The position numbers were made by a program, and so were the translations under genes. From SIG299 sp045531955 (GTDB lineage: Bacteria > Bacillota > Clostridia > Lachnospirales > Lachnospiraceae), in the NCBI GenBank assembly GCA_045531955.1, contig JAZSFC010000051.1, positions 62,001 through 126,000 of the forward strand: 64,000 nucleotides of DNA, written 5' to 3'. Below, piece after piece: positions 17,206 through 25,049 of this stretch; the first letter of the stretch is position 1, and every line of letters begins with the position of its first letter. The notes beneath the pieces were generated by a model. That model was not told the origin of the DNA. It saw nothing but the letters and a program-made list of their open reading frames with translations, and searched no databases.

Positions 17206-17465
17206 CTTGAGAAAGCGAAAGACCGATACGAAAGTATCGGTCTTTTTGCTTTCTCAAGAACACGAGACGGCTGAAGACAAGCCGCTCGGCAACCTCCTCA
17301 TAGAATACTGCTATTCATTGTATTTGGCGGAGGTTGGAACGAAATGCGACTGCATTTCGTTTGTTCGACTGTCCCGTCTCGCGCTCGAACGGTTCGAGGT
17401 CTCGCCGACCGAGCAGACACAAGACGGATAATAAGCGACACGCCCGGCAACCTCCTCATAAAATA
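17191..17465 (+). repeat. Duplicated tRNA-Gly 3' end and flank
   Basis: The last 16 bases of the tRNA region (17191-17206) recur exactly at 17371-17386, preceded by TTCGA as in the tRNA but with two extra bases. A second exact 16-base repeat, CGGCAACCTCCTCATA, is at 17287-17302 and 17445-17460. An inverted copy of the tRNA end lies at 17259-17270. Together they describe a tandem duplication of tRNA 3' end plus flank, with an indel. No gene is seen in the 290 bases between the terminator and the promoter of the MFS gene. Confidence 0.8.
17194..17270 (+). terminator. Very long hairpin/terminator behind tRNA-Gly
   Basis: The inner stem AAGACCGATAC-gaaa-GTATCGGTCTT (about 17219-17244) with its T-run is the terminator. 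The pairing continues outward almost without break to 17194/17270, so the left arm includes the last 11 bases of the tRNA; the outer 20 positions hold 18 Watson-Crick pairs and two G-U pairs. Confidence 0.8.
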
Positions 17466-17499
17466 TCGGATTTTTAATACATTTCTAATCTGCCTTTAA

Positions 17500-17528
17500 T
17501 TGAATGGAAATACTGCATATGATAGAAT
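17500..17528 (+). promoter_or_regulatory. Promoter of the MFS transporter gene
   Basis: TTGAAT (17500-17505), a 17-bp spacer and TAGAAT (17523-17528), 32 bp before the start codon. Confidence 0.7.
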
Positions 17529-17560
17529 CTTTATAAGAAATAACAAGGGAGAGCATCATT

Positions 17561-18775
17561 ATGTCGAAGAAGTTATGGAATAAGGATTTTATTTTATTGT
17601 TGCAGGGGAGTACGGTTAGTGTTATCGGTGATTTGATGTACAGTGTCGCTATCGGTTACTGGGTGTTTGAACAGACCGGTTCCAGTAGTCTGATGGGCAT
17701 CATGACATCCATTTCGATGTTTGTTACTATGTTTTTATCGCCGTTTACCGGAAGCATTATTGATAAGTGCAACCGCAAGTGGGTGCTGGTTGGTATGGAT
17801 TTGCTTCAAAGTGCAGTTATGCTGACCATTGGTATTTTTGCCTATATGGATAAATTGAATGTTCCGGGGGTACTGATAGCGGCGTTTTTGGCTGCCCTTG
17901 GCAGTGTGTTTTATTCTCCGGCGGTCAGTACGTTAATGATTGATATCATTCCTGACGATGATATGGTGCGTGGACAATCCATTTTTTCGGGAATCAATTC
18001 CCTGGTTAACATGGTAGGAACGGCGTTCAGCGGCGTGATGGTAGCATTTCTGGGAGTTCCGTTTATTGTGGTTCTTAATGGTCTGAGTAATTTGTATTCC
18101 GCAGTTTCAGAGATGTTTATTCATGTTCCTCAAACCGTACAGCAGGGAACGAAAGTATCGGTGAAGAATGTTCTAAAAGATTCCAAAGCAGCGGTAAAGG
18201 AGATTTTTTCGAATCCGTGTTTAAGGGTGTTTGTACCATGTGCATTGATTCTGAATCTTCTGGCTGCGGGTCCCTTAGCACTTTTGTTGCCGTTTTGTAT
18301 GGAAAAGGGATTCACCGTGGATATGTACGGATATCTGATGTCTGCCTGGACAGCAGCATGTGTGATTTGTACATTACTGTTAGGCGTGGTAAAACTGAAA
18401 CCTAAGACACGGTTCTTTGTTATGGCGGTGGGATTTTGCGCTTCAGGTATATTTTTGATTTTGGGCTATTTGTCTACAGGTTTTCTGTTGATGTGTGGTC
18501 TGGCTTTTATAGGAGCCTTCTTGAACTGCGCCGGCAATACGGTTTTCAACGCTTCGCTGATGCTGGCGCTGCCGGAGGAAAACAGAGGGGCAATTCTGGG
18601 ATTCATTCAGTCTGCTTCTGTGGGCGGAACGGCATTGTCTACAGTGTTATATGGTGTATTGGGTGATTTGTTCCCGTTGTACATAGTATTTACCATTGGT
18701 ACCGTTCTCTCGTTGATTCCGATGTTATATATGTGCGGTCACCCGAAAACAAAGGAATTTATTATTTCACACTAA
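17561..18775 (+). CDS. MFS transporter (macrolide-efflux-like)
   Basis: 404 residues with about 12 hydrophobic segments. The N-terminus (WNKDFILLLQGSTVSVIGDLMY) and the loop after helix 2, SIIDKCNRKWVL (MFS motif A position), place it with the MefA/MFS_3-type drug exporters. Such proteins use the proton gradient to expel small molecules across the cytoplasmic membrane; the substrate cannot be inferred. Ribosome site AAGGGAGAG precedes the ATG. It is a single-gene unit between its own promoter and a bidirectional terminator. Confidence 0.9.
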   Translation: MSKKLWNKDFILLLQGSTVSVIGDLMYSVAIGYWVFEQTGSSSLMGIMTSISMFVTMFLSPFTGSIIDKCNRKWVLVGMDLLQSAVMLTIGIFAYMDKLNVPGVLIAAFLAALGSVFYSPAVSTLMIDIIPDDDMVRGQSIFSGINSLVNMVGTAFSGVMVAFLGVPFIVVLNGLSNLYSAVSEMFIHVPQTVQQGTKVSVKNVLKDSKAAVKEIFSNPCLRVFVPCALILNLLAAGPLALLLPFCMEKGFTVDMYGYLMSAWTAACVICTLLLGVVKLKPKTRFFVMAVGFCASGIFLILGYLSTGFLLMCGLAFIGAFLNCAGNTVFNASLMLALPEENRGAILGFIQSASVGGTALSTVLYGVLGDLFPLYIVFTIGTVLSLIPMLYMCGHPKTKEFIISH

Positions 18776-18782
18776 TATGAAT

Positions 18783-18826
18783 AAAAACAGGAGCAAGTGA
18801 GGATAGCTCACATTGCTCCTGTTTTT
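18783..18826. terminator. Bidirectional terminator
   Basis: AAAAACAGGAGCAA (18783-18796) and TTGCTCCTGTTTTT (18813-18826) form a perfect 14-bp stem with A and T runs on the two sides, so it can end both the MFS gene and the leftward operon. The loop holds a further GTGA/TCAC pairing. Confidence 0.92.
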
Positions 18827-18832
18827 CATTGA

Positions 18833-20410
18833 TTATTTTGATTCTATAATAACATCATCCCCGGCGATTCCTTTTAAGATATCCAGGATTTCTTTTTCAT
18901 CATAGTAAGCGGCACGGATGGTAACCCGGTCACCTTCGTATAACCGCTGTTCTCCATCATCCATTTCTTCCAAAACATCACTGCCGGCATGGGAAATGCT
19001 TTCAATGACAGAAGCATGCGGCCACATAATGTCACGGACTGCTTTTCCGACGGCAAAGTCATTTGGAGAAACAATCAGCGTGAAACGGGAGATTTTCATT
19101 TCTTTGCCGTGATGATAAGCTTCGGTCATTTCCTCCAGGGCTTTGTCGTAGAACGGAGTCTGGTTGAAGAGTTCTGTAATCAGACTGACTATAAATACCA
19201 CAAGGGCAACATAAAACAGTCCGGTAAACTGCCCGGAGAGCTCCACAAACAGCACGGATGCGGTAAGCGGAGCACGTAAGGTTCCGCCGATAAAGGCACA
19301 CATACCAAGAAAAATTATAAGGGTTGACAGTTCAGCAGGCATACCAAGGAGTAATAAAAGTTTATTGCTTAGTGCAGCTGCCAGAACACCGATGGCCAGA
19401 GTTGGAATAAAGATGCCGCCGGTGGCACCGCTGTCGGTAACTAAAAGCATCATCACCAAACGGATGATAAACAGGGCAAGCAGAAGCAGTGTACCTGTAT
19501 TATGTTCTAAAATATGTACAATCATGTGATGGCCGCTGTAGGTGCCATCAGCAAGAAACAGGCAAAGGATACCGGCTAAAACGAAGGTAACCATAAGCTT
19601 TACCGGAACAGGTCCTTTTTTTCCACGGCCGGTGAAACGGCGGAAGAACAGGATAGAACCGTCAAATATCGCTACTGCAATAGAAATAAGAACTCCCAGT
19701 AAAATGAGATATCCTGCATGGGAAAGCTCAAAGGCAGGCAAGTTTTCCAAAGTAAAGAGCGCCGGATTCATATGGAACGCATTACAAAGCAGGTGATTGG
19801 CTCCGGTGGCAGAAATAACAGCCATGGAAACGGTAAGTACCAGCATCGGAGAAAAACGCTTATGAATTTCTTCCAAAGCAAACAAAATACCGGAAAGAGG
19901 TGCTCCGGTAGCAACGGCAAAACCTGCTCCCGCACCGCCGGTCATAACATAGCGGTTCCAGGCAATTTGTTTGCGGGAAGCTTTTCCGGACATACATCCG
20001 ATGGAAGTACCGATAAGTACGGCCGGACCTTCGCTGCCGCAAGGCAGACCGGCAAAAAAACTAATCATACTGCCAAAGAAGGTTGCCAGAAGGGTTTTTG
20101 CCCAGCGGAAAGGTAAAATACCGCGCAAGATTCCTTCGCTTCGCGGGATGCCGCCGCCCTTACATTCCGGAACAGCTTTATGAAGGAGTGACATAAGATA
20201 AGCCAGACCGATTAATACGGCAAATACAAGCAAAATGGTCCAAATGGAGTTTTTTGCTTCCTGATACAAAAAGCGGGAAAAATGCTCTGCTTTGCCGGCA
20301 AGAAATTTAAATAAAAAGATTGTACCGCCGGTTAGGACTCCGGTGAGAATACCGTAGCCAATACACGGCAAAATGTTTGTTAGATAGGCATTGTAATTCT
20401 TTTGTTTCAC
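18833..20410 (-). CDS. ClC-family chloride channel/transporter with C-terminal TrkA-C domain
   Basis: 525 residues from a GTG start. Membrane helices carry GSEGPAVLIG (the G-x-E-G-P anion-path motif, including the gating Glu) and GGIFIPTLAIG (GxFxP motif), hallmarks of ClC chloride channels and proton antiporters. The last 85 residues form a TrkA-C (RCK-C) regulatory domain (about 440-525). An upstream in-frame ATG at 20434 would add eight residues, but AAAGGAGG lies after it and 7 bases before the GTG, so the GTG is chosen. Last gene of a six-gene leftward operon; probably used for anion or pH homeostasis. Confidence 0.93.
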   Translation of the reverse strand: MKQKNYNAYLTNILPCIGYGILTGVLTGGTIFLFKFLAGKAEHFSRFLYQEAKNSIWTILLVFAVLIGLAYLMSLLHKAVPECKGGGIPRSEGILRGILPFRWAKTLLATFFGSMISFFAGLPCGSEGPAVLIGTSIGCMSGKASRKQIAWNRYVMTGGAGAGFAVATGAPLSGILFALEEIHKRFSPMLVLTVSMAVISATGANHLLCNAFHMNPALFTLENLPAFELSHAGYLILLGVLISIAVAIFDGSILFFRRFTGRGKKGPVPVKLMVTFVLAGILCLFLADGTYSGHHMIVHILEHNTGTLLLLALFIIRLVMMLLVTDSGATGGIFIPTLAIGVLAAALSNKLLLLLGMPAELSTLIIFLGMCAFIGGTLRAPLTASVLFVELSGQFTGLFYVALVVFIVSLITELFNQTPFYDKALEEMTEAYHHGKEMKISRFTLIVSPNDFAVGKAVRDIMWPHASVIESISHAGSDVLEEMDDGEQRLYEGDRVTIRAAYYDEKEILDILKGIAGDDVIIESK

Positions 20411-20439
20411 GAAGGAAACCTCCTTTTGCGTCATCGTTT

Positions 20440-20838
20440 TTATCTTTTCAAAACTTTTTCAAATATCAGTCCGGAAACAAACCAGGCCGGAGCATAATCC
20501 AGACGGATGAGTCCCTTGTAATTATATTTTGCTTTACTGTAGTCCCAGGGACAGGATTTATGTTTTTTTAATATTGAACCGCTGACAAATTCCCCGGTGA
20601 AAATCAGCATAGTATAAAGAATTCCCCGGACGACGGTTGGTACACCGGCAAGCAGTCTGCTGATGGGGGCGAATAATGCTGCCATACCATAGATAGGAAA
20701 CATCCAGACGGAAGTCTGGCAACGCAGGGTTTTGTCTTTATGACGGCGGATAGCATCCATACCGGTCCAAAAACATTCCATGCACCAGCCAATGGCTCCG
20801 CAGGTAATAAAGTTTTTCAAAAATTTAAGTAAATGCAT
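20440..20838 (-). CDS. CmpB-type putative ABC transporter membrane protein
   Basis: 132 residues with about four hydrophobic segments. The sequence CGAIGWCMECFWTG near the N-terminus and the end with CPWDYSKAKYNYKGLIRLDY are typical of the PF06541 (ABC_trans_CmpB) family, common in Firmicutes and poorly characterised. No ATPase gene is adjacent. It sits 29 bases upstream of the ClC gene in the same operon. Its ribosome site lies inside the right arm of an inverted repeat. Confidence 0.82.
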   Translation of the reverse strand: MHLLKFLKNFITCGAIGWCMECFWTGMDAIRRHKDKTLRCQTSVWMFPIYGMAALFAPISRLLAGVPTVVRGILYTMLIFTGEFVSGSILKKHKSCPWDYSKAKYNYKGLIRLDYAPAWFVSGLIFEKVLKR

Positions 20839-20841
20839 GAA

Positions 20842-20890
20842 GAAACGTTCCTTCCGTTTAAGATAAACTTAGTATGGTAGGAACGTTTCT
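20842..20890 (-). promoter_or_regulatory. Inverted repeat over the ribosome site of the CmpB-like gene
   Basis: AGAAACGTTCCT (20841-20852) and AGGAACGTTTCT (20879-20890) form a 12-bp stem. In the mRNA one arm contains the GGAAGGAAC ribosome site. The same 14 bases, GAAACGTTCCTTCC, lie directly before the start codon of the first gene of this operon (24888-24901). It may be an internal attenuator or RBS-masking hairpin. Confidence 0.5.
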
Positions 20891-20955
20891 ATTTTATGCT
20901 ATTTACTTTGCATTTTCAACCTCAATTTTATCACCGTAAACAATATCGGAAATAC

Positions 20956-21435
20956 TTACTGAGATAACAGCTCTAACGCGGTTTGTAAGGCATAGTCCGT
21001 ACTGAGCGCCCGGACCTCGTTTCTTCCGGGATTACTAAACTGACAGGTTTTGGTAGTGAGTTCTCCGTTGATATAAAATCCGAAGCATACCATGCCCACC
21101 GGCTTTTTATCGGTGCCGCCGGAGGGACCTGCAATGCCGGAAACGGAGATTCCGACTTCGGAACCGGATTCTTTTGCTACTCCGGCAGCCATTTCTGCCA
21201 CCACCGGTTCGCTGACGACACCATATTGTAAAATAGTGTCCTGCGAAACACCAAGGTATTTCATTTTTGCTTCGTTGGCATAGGTAACAAAGCTGACATT
21301 AAGTACTTTGGAAGCATTTGCCACATTGACAATACGGGAGGCAATCAGACCGCCGGTACAGGATTCCGCACAAGCGATATGCCAGCCTTTTTCTGTTAAT
21401 TTATTTACCAATTGTTCTTCTAAGGTCATGCACAT
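20956..21435 (-). CDS. CinA C-terminal-type nicotinamide-nucleotide amidohydrolase
   Basis: 159 residues, the stand-alone CinA-C/PncC/YgaD form without the N-terminal pyrophosphatase domain of full-length CinA. It shows AESCTGGLIASR (about 23) and SGIAGPSGGTDKKPVG (about 98), the conserved active-site blocks. The enzyme deamidates NMN to nicotinic acid mononucleotide, recycling NMN released by NAD-dependent DNA ligase. Two start codons are close together (residues 1 and 3); the first is preceded by GGAGA. It is encoded 42 bases after the sirtuin, an NAD consumer, which suggests a shared pyridine-nucleotide theme. Confidence 0.93.
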   Translation of the reverse strand: MCMTLEEQLVNKLTEKGWHIACAESCTGGLIASRIVNVANASKVLNVSFVTYANEAKMKYLGVSQDTILQYGVVSEPVVAEMAAGVAKESGSEVGISVSGIAGPSGGTDKKPVGMVCFGFYINGELTTKTCQFSNPGRNEVRALSTDYALQTALELLSQ

Positions 21436-21477
21436 GGAGAGTCTCCTTTATTATAATATAATTTTTTCGGACAGTGA

Positions 21478-22227
21478 TTAATGAATGCTGAGATTGGAAA
21501 ACACCTCACCGAGTCCCGCCTGAATCAGTAAGTCTGCATTGTTATCATACGGGGTGGAGGATTTGTTAATCAGCACCAGATGGTTTCCCTGGAAATAGCG
21601 GATAAAGGAAGCTGCGGGATAAACGGACAGGGAGGTGCCGCCCACAATCAGTACATCCGCATGGGAAATCAGGGCAAGGGCTGTGTCGATATCGTTGTCT
21701 TTTAAGCTTTCTTCATACAATACGACATCCGGTTTTAGCATGCCGCCGCATTCACAAAGGGGTATCGGTTCGCTGCCAATCATGGCAGTAAGCGGATGAA
21801 ATTTTTTGCATCTCATACAGTAATTGCGGTGGATGCTTCCGTGAAGCTCAATGACGTTTTTGCTTCCTCCGGCCTGATGCAGGCCATCGATGTTTTGGGT
21901 GATGACCCCGGAAAGCTTTCCGGCTTCTTCCAGTTTTGCAAGGAAGCGGTGTGTTATATTTGGCTCCACATTGGTGACTATCATTTTATCCCGGTAAAAC
22001 TCATAAAATTCCTCCGGCTTTTGTACAAAAAAGCTGTGGCTTAAAATGGTTTCCGGATTGTATTTGTATTTTTGATGATACAGACCGTCAGCACTGCGGA
22101 AATCGGGGATACCGCTTTCTGTGCTGACACCGGCACCGCCAAAGAAGACGATGCGTTTGCCGTTATCAAGAATGGTTTGCAAAGCTTCAATTTTTTCTTT
22201 CAGTTCCGGGGTGATGTTTTGGTCCAT
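21478..22227 (-). CDS. cobB: NAD-dependent protein deacylase (Sir2 family)
   Basis: 249 residues. It has GGAGVSTESGIPDFRS (NAD binding), TQNIDGLHQAGG, the catalytic His in ELHGS and a zinc site made of CMRC and CECGG. A bacterial class sirtuin removing acyl groups from lysines at the cost of NAD. A longer frame exists, but the ATG at 22227 (MDQNITPEL) has AGGGAGG upstream and gives the normal family length. Middle of the leftward operon, 42 bases after the SDR gene. Confidence 0.95.
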   Translation of the reverse strand: MDQNITPELKEKIEALQTILDNGKRIVFFGGAGVSTESGIPDFRSADGLYHQKYKYNPETILSHSFFVQKPEEFYEFYRDKMIVTNVEPNITHRFLAKLEEAGKLSGVITQNIDGLHQAGGSKNVIELHGSIHRNYCMRCKKFHPLTAMIGSEPIPLCECGGMLKPDVVLYEESLKDNDIDTALALISHADVLIVGGTSLSVYPAASFIRYFQGNHLVLINKSSTPYDNNADLLIQAGLGEVFSNLSIH

Positions 22228-22269
22228 ATGGTAAGTCCTCCCTTTATAGTAAAGTATAGTATACACCGG

Positions 22270-22968
22270 TTATTTCTTCTGGATACGGTGTTTTTGCGGC
22301 TGGATAGTAAGCTCTGTTACGTTGACATGGTTGCCGCAGGAGAGAACATAGGAAACAGTATCCGCAATGTCCTCAGGAAACAGGCAGGCCGCTTCATCTG
22401 CAGTAAAATCCGCATTGCGGTACAAGTTGGTCTGTGTCATATCCGGAAGAAGGGTAGTTACTTTGATATTGTTTTTTCTGGCTTCTTCGAAAAGACTGTT
22501 TGCAAAACTGAGTAAACCCGCTTTGGTGGCGCCGTAAGCACAGCCATAGGTGTTGTTCTTCTTTGCAGTAACGGAAGAAAGGAAAATAATGTGTCCGCTT
22601 TTGCGTTGCTTCATAAAGCTGAGAAATTCCGTGGTAATCAGGATAGGGGCTTCCAGGTTTGTGCGGATTAACTGCTGTATATCACTTGGCTTAAGAGTTT
22701 CCTGTAAGCCGTACAGACCGATGCCGGCACTATGGATAAGTATATCCGGTGATGGCTGCGGCATACGGTTACTGATATCCTGCAATGTTTTTGCAAGAGC
22801 TTTTGTGTCCGTAATATCACAGGAAAAACGATGAAAGTTTTCCGGGTAGGAAAGGGATTCATCAAAAGTCCGGCCGATGCCGAATATTTCATAGCCCTCT
22901 CTGCTAAGACGAAGAGCAGTGGCAAGACCGATACCGGAGGATGCGCCGGTAAGCAATACGGTTTTCAT
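22270..22968 (-). CDS. Short-chain dehydrogenase/reductase
   Basis: 232 residues. It has the nucleotide-binding TGASSGIG at the N-terminus and the active-site Ser in FLSSVTAKK, with Tyr and Lys in YGATK (YxxxK). A classical SDR, probably NADP-dependent; substrate unknown. The ATG at 22968 is used because the glycine motif then starts at residue 7 and GGAGGAG lies upstream; an upstream in-frame ATG within the preceding gene is ignored. Only 4 bases separate it from the nucleosidase/radical SAM fusion, so the two are translated from one mRNA. Confidence 0.93.
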   Translation of the reverse strand: MKTVLLTGASSGIGLATALRLSREGYEIFGIGRTFDESLSYPENFHRFSCDITDTKALAKTLQDISNRMPQPSPDILIHSAGIGLYGLQETLKPSDIQQLIRTNLEAPILITTEFLSFMKQRKSGHIIFLSSVTAKKNNTYGCAYGATKAGLLSFANSLFEEARKNNIKVTTLLPDMTQTNLYRNADFTADEAACLFPEDIADTVSYVLSCGNHVNVTELTIQPQKHRIQKK

Positions 22969-22972
22969 AGGA

Positions 22973-24886
22973 TTATTCTCCTCCGTTCCATACAAATATT
23001 TTTTCTTCCGGTAAATAGTGCAATAGCCGTTCTTTCAGATATTGTACCATTTCTTCGGATAAAGTTCCATAGTGGGATACTCCGTTTTCGGTAATATAAG
23101 GATATTGTACGATGGCACTGTCAGGCCGTTTCTTTCTCATGTTTTTCAGATATTCCGTGCTGATGCGGAATACGCCGATGCTGACGTCATATAAATCACC
23201 GGCAGAAATCAAGGAAAACACATTATCTACAAGAGTAGAATAAGACTCTTTCCAACCACCGTGGAAAATCATCGGGTCGAAGCAAAGGCGTACGGAAAAG
23301 CCGGCCTGTTTTGCCGCAGTAAGTGCTTTTAGGCGCAACGGCAGGGAAGCGGCACCGTGTTCCGTTGTTTGACACAGGTGCTCCGGAGAAAGGGTCCAGG
23401 CAAAAATAATCTGCTTTTGCAGGTTTCTGTTGTTTTGGTAAATAGCTGCCAGCGCTTCAAAAACAGCCGGATTTCCGGATTTTGTCCGGATTTCCAAGGT
23501 AAGGTCCGGGTGCGCAGCGGCAAAGGTAAGCCACCGGGACACAAAGGAAAAGGTGTGCTCCAGTGCAAGTAAATCCGTATCATAGGAAACACACAGATAT
23601 ACCGGGTGTTCTTTTAACAAAGCTTCCAATTCTGTAAAATAATCTTCCAAATTTACAAAAACCACCACGTGTCCGGACGGGTACATGCCCTGCAGATAGC
23701 AATAATCACAGTGATAAATACAGTTCATCATGCAGGAGGTATAGTAAAAGTGTTCGTTGCCAAAGCTTTGGCAGACCGGAGCCCCTTTGTAAAGCAAGGT
23801 GCCGGTTTTCTTTGCCAGAATCAGGGACGGTGCTTTTTTCTGTGCGGCAAAATCCTGATGGCTGCGGTTGAAAATATCTTTATAATGGTCAATCCCTATC
23901 GGGGTGGCGCAAAGACGTTTTTTCCAGTCATTGTTCCAAACTTCTTTTTCTGCATAGACCGTTGTAAAAAACGGTTGGTACATGGAAACTGCGGTTGGTG
24001 CCTGCGGTTTTGACAGAGGAACCGCTTCGTTTATTATCTGTTCCCGTAACCGCAACAGGTGGGGCATTGCCTGTTTCTTTCCACGGATGGAAAGATCCTC
24101 CAGGGAAATCAGAAATACTTTCAATAGTTTTGATAATGGTTTATTGTCCAGCTTTGCATAGAAAAGCAGACGTTCGTAGTCTTTACACATGGCCTCTGTC
24201 ATGGGAAGCCGCTCTTTGACTGGAGCGGATAAAGAAAGTTCTTCTAATGACAGAGAAGGCACAGCTGCAAGGGTGTTACATAAAAAATCATGAAGCTGTT
24301 TTGCGAAAGCCAGGAGAGTATCCAGATGCGGTGCAAGAAGTAAATCCGGCTGGACCGGAGTTTCCTGCGGCTGTCCCGGAAGATCGGAAACTACTTTAAA
24401 GAAAAACATCCGGTCGGGAGAAACGTGAGGAAGTAGTGCCTGATACAGGGCAGAGGCTTCCATATCGATGAGTAAATTGTCTACAAGTGTAGAATTATCA
24501 TGGCATACGGTTGCCGATGTAATAACTTCTCCAAGGCGGAACGAATGACGGTATAGTAAATCCGGATAAAAGGTACGGCCGGTCGGTTGTTCCGTGATTT
24601 TGGATATTAAAAACAAATCTCCGATATGTGTATCGCCATCCCGGGAAAAACAGCCGCCGGTAATTCCGAAATTAATTACAATATCATGTCCGGAGGAGGA
24701 AGGATACTTTGCAAAATGTCTGGCGGTTACAGCAGCAGCGGAAATCATGCCGGAGCCGGTAATAATTAAACGGAATTCTTCTCCTTCAAACAACTGATAC
24801 AGGGTTTCTTCAGAATTCTTTTTTAAACTCAGACGTTGAATCAGCCCTTTTGCCTCCGGATATAGGGCGGTGATAAAAGTAATCAT
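22973..24886 (-). CDS. Nucleosidase domain fused to a spore-photoproduct-lyase-like radical SAM enzyme
   Basis: 637 residues. Residues 1-200 resemble MTA/SAH nucleosidase: a Glu near position 11 (ALYPEAKGL), GSGMISAAAV, INFGITGGCF, DMEASALYQA and the catalytic-type Asp in VVSDLPG. Residues about 200-300 are helical linker. Residues about 300-637 are radical SAM of the spore photoproduct lyase family, with CIYHCDYC (Cys about 389, 393, 396), YCYLQGMYPSGH and CFDPMIFHGGW. SPL-type enzymes reverse thymine dimer damage in spore DNA through 5'-deoxyadenosyl chemistry; MTA/SAH nucleosidases can cleave 5'-deoxyadenosine. One chain would thus make and dispose of that product. First gene of the operon, behind a consensus promoter. 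The substrate is inferred, not shown. Confidence 0.9.
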   Translation of the reverse strand: MITFITALYPEAKGLIQRLSLKKNSEETLYQLFEGEEFRLIITGSGMISAAAVTARHFAKYPSSSGHDIVINFGITGGCFSRDGDTHIGDLFLISKITEQPTGRTFYPDLLYRHSFRLGEVITSATVCHDNSTLVDNLLIDMEASALYQALLPHVSPDRMFFFKVVSDLPGQPQETPVQPDLLLAPHLDTLLAFAKQLHDFLCNTLAAVPSLSLEELSLSAPVKERLPMTEAMCKDYERLLFYAKLDNKPLSKLLKVFLISLEDLSIRGKKQAMPHLLRLREQIINEAVPLSKPQAPTAVSMYQPFFTTVYAEKEVWNNDWKKRLCATPIGIDHYKDIFNRSHQDFAAQKKAPSLILAKKTGTLLYKGAPVCQSFGNEHFYYTSCMMNCIYHCDYCYLQGMYPSGHVVVFVNLEDYFTELEALLKEHPVYLCVSYDTDLLALEHTFSFVSRWLTFAAAHPDLTLEIRTKSGNPAVFEALAAIYQNNRNLQKQIIFAWTLSPEHLCQTTEHGAASLPLRLKALTAAKQAGFSVRLCFDPMIFHGGWKESYSTLVDNVFSLISAGDLYDVSIGVFRISTEYLKNMRKKRPDSAIVQYPYITENGVSHYGTLSEEMVQYLKERLLHYLPEEKIFVWNGGE

Positions 24887-24924
24887 GGAAACGTTCCTTC
24901 CTTACAATAAAATTTCATATGGAC

Positions 24925-24953
24925 AGTATACCATTTTCTACGGAACATGTCAA
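24925..24953 (-). promoter_or_regulatory. Promoter of the six-gene leftward operon
   Basis: Read on the minus strand: TTGACA (24953-24948), 17 bp, TATACT (24930-24925), 38 bp before the start codon of the fusion gene. Confidence 0.9.
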
Positions 24954-24962
24954 AAACAGGCA

Positions 24963-24991
24963 TTGTTTTTCAAAGGAAAAAGAGCTATAAT
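24963..24991 (+). promoter_or_regulatory. Promoter of the second rlmD-type gene
   Basis: A consensus -10, TATAAT (24986-24991), with a weak -35, TTGTTT (24963-24968), at 17 bp. Confidence 0.6.
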
Positions 24992-25049
24992 GAAAGATAA
25001 ATATATATGAAAAATTTTCAAGTTTATAATAGAAAAACAGAGGTTTAGA

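Noticed and set aside
17072..17431. Open frame of 119 codons over tRNA-Gly and its repeats
   Set aside because: It runs through the tRNA promoter and tRNA, has no ribosome site and resembles no protein; it is a by-product of the structured DNA.
20903..20962. About 20 codons (ISDIVYGDKIEVENAK at the end) in another frame after the NMN amidase stop
   Set aside because: The text looks protein-like, but the amidase already has a normal C-terminus and no start or ribosome site exists for this frame; a frameshift cannot be excluded but is not supported.
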